Shown piece after piece: positions 63,251-64,000 of a DNA stretch of 64,000 nucleotides. A model generated the notes under the pieces. That model saw nothing but the letters and a program-made list of their open reading frames with translations, made no database searches and was not told the origin of the DNA. The position numbers were made by a program, and so were the translations under genes. Every line of letters starts with the position of its first letter. Positions within the stretch are counted from its first letter, which is position 1. The stretch is from Bacillus sp. es.036 (GTDB lineage Bacteria; Bacillota; Bacilli; Bacillales; Guptibacillaceae): contig NZ_PDIZ01000001.1 in NCBI RefSeq assembly GCF_002563635.1, positions 1,922,001 to 1,986,000 of the forward strand, given 5' to 3'.

Positions 63251-64000
63251 TTGAGGACTGAATTACAATTCGATCAACAGTGGACAAACAACTTTCTCAA
63301 ACAAATTGAAGAGGATGGACCATGGGCTAATTGGGAGCTTTTTAAACTGGCTATCGAAGCTGAACAACATCGGGCTATCCCATCGTTTAAAGGATTACAA
63401 GCTCCTACTTACCTTCCTGACTTAACACCCCACCCTTATCAACTCGAAGCTGCACGGCGAGTCGTTGAGGAGATGAACGGAAAGGCTATTCTAGCAGATG
63501 AGGTTGGTCTCGGAAAGACAATCGAAGCTGGTCTTATAATTAAAGAGTATATGATTCGTGGGTTAGTAAAAAAAGTTCTTATTCTTGTCCCAGCCTCGTT
63601 AGTGTCTCAATGGGCTATCGAGCTTAACACAAAATTTTATATACCTGCTGTCGTTCAACGAAAAAGCTATGTTTGGGATCAGTGTGATGTCGTCGTATCC
63701 TCGATTGATACAGCAAAACGTGAGCCCCATCGGTCAATTGTTTATGAGCAACATTATGATATGGTCATCATCGATGAAGCGCACCGTTTAAAAAACAACC
63801 GAACAAAAAACTATGAATTTGTCCAACATTTGCCTAAGAAGTTCTGCCTTCTATTAACAGCTACTCCCGTTCAAAACCGTCTTGATGAAGTTTTCAACCT
63901 AGTATCATTACTAAAACCAGGTCATCTCGGCAGCTTTGAGAATTTCGAAAAGGATTACAAAGGAAAAGAAAAAAATGCTGAAGACGAAGAGAGACTTCGC
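63251..64000 (+). CDS. yqhH: SNF2-family DNA/RNA helicase YqhH (5' part)
   Basis: Starts with TTG at 63251, eight bases after AAAGGG, and runs off the right edge; 250 codons are visible. SNF2 ATPase motifs appear in order: HPYQLEAARR (Q motif), DEVGLGKT (motif I, 83-90), LILVPASLVSQW (Ia), IIDEAHRLKN (II) and LLTATPVQN (III). It is divergent from the gcv operon, as yqhH is in B. subtilis. Related to RapA-like proteins that remodel protein-nucleic acid complexes; precise role unknown. Confidence 0.92.
   Translation, partial: MRTELQFDQQWTNNFLKQIEEDGPWANWELFKLAIEAEQHRAIPSFKGLQAPTYLPDLTPHPYQLEAARRVVEEMNGKAILADEVGLGKTIEAGLIIKEYMIRGLVKKVLILVPASLVSQWAIELNTKFYIPAVVQRKSYVWDQCDVVVSSIDTAKREPHRSIVYEQHYDMVIIDEAHRLKNNRTKNYEFVQHLPKKFCLLLTATPVQNRLDEVFNLVSLLKPGHLGSFENFEKDYKGKEKNAEDEERLR

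Noticed and set aside
1-64000. CRISPR arrays, prophage, insertion sequences, tRNA or rRNA genes
   Set aside because: Looked for and not seen; the window is conserved core chromosome with a few accessory genes.

Overview
The window is chromosomal DNA of a spore-forming bacterium of the family Bacillaceae (low-GC Firmicutes). Evidence is the unbroken run of Bacillus sporulation genes (spo0A, spoIVB, spoIIIAA-AH), AGGAGG-type ribosome binding sites, many GTG and TTG starts, and gene order that follows the Bacillus subtilis yqj-yqi-yqh region almost gene for gene. An OLE RNA gene next to its protein partner oapA points to an alkaliphilic, halophilic or otherwise extremophilic member, since OLE RNA is known mainly from such Firmicutes. 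No phage, insertion sequence, CRISPR array, tRNA or rRNA was seen. Almost everything is on the minus strand.

Layout in sequence order. 1-2379: a minus-strand MoxR / DUF58 / transglutaminase-type operon that runs off the left edge. 2414-4265: DNA polymerase IV and a ScoC-like MarR regulator. 4400-9611: a propionate/methylmalonyl-CoA operon (mutase large subunit, cobalamin subunit fused to the epimerase, carboxyltransferase, M20 peptidase) with a cre site upstream. 9821-11536: a divergent Prli42 microprotein, an L,D-transpeptidase and YqjA. 11717-13915: an arginine ABC importer. 14160-14588: bacilliredoxin. 14714-24911: the branched-chain keto acid operon ptb-bcd-buk-lpdV-bkdAA-bkdAB-bkdB with a clear sigma-54 promoter, controlled by bkdR just upstream. 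25087-30153: yqzF, spo0A, spoIVB, recN, argR. 30321-37289: nusB-xseA-xseB-ispA, then OLE RNA, oapA, dxs, yqxC. 37500-39773: accB-accC-yqhY. 40107-45556: spoIIIA operon and yqhV. 45666-48073: an ABC exporter with a TetR regulator and two matched operators. 48204-54062: efp, pepP, aroQ, yqhR, the plus-strand pair yqhQ-yqhP, yqhO, mntR. 54244-58752: cobalamin-dependent ribonucleotide reductase with NrdR boxes, lipM and yqhL. 58817-63040: the glycine cleavage operon under a tandem glycine riboswitch. 63251-64000: start of a SNF2-type helicase (yqhH).

The genes form a few connected modules. Branched-chain amino acid breakdown (bcd, ptb, buk, the bkd complex) supplies branched acyl-CoA primers for lipids and, through valine and isoleucine, propionyl-CoA; the left-hand operon can convert propionyl-CoA to succinyl-CoA using cobalamin. 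Cobalamin is also needed by the ribonucleotide reductase NrdJ. Lipoate links LipM to the glycine cleavage system and to the BkdB subunit. Acetyl-CoA carboxylase (accB, accC, yqhY) and the isoprenoid genes ispA and dxs flank the OLE locus.

The most notable element is the OLE RNA (about 33770-34380, minus strand). The sequence shows a well-placed sigma-A promoter immediately upstream, a transcript of about 610 nt closed by complementary ends, and a long hairpin between its 3' end and oapA. Other points of interest are the cobalamin-subunit/epimerase fusion, a rhodanese-like YqhL without its catalytic cysteine, twin TetR operators around one promoter, a NrdR box pair, a perfect 14-bp inverted repeat upstream of mntR, and the absence of folD from its usual place. 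All family assignments come from reading motifs and remembered homologues; no database search was run.
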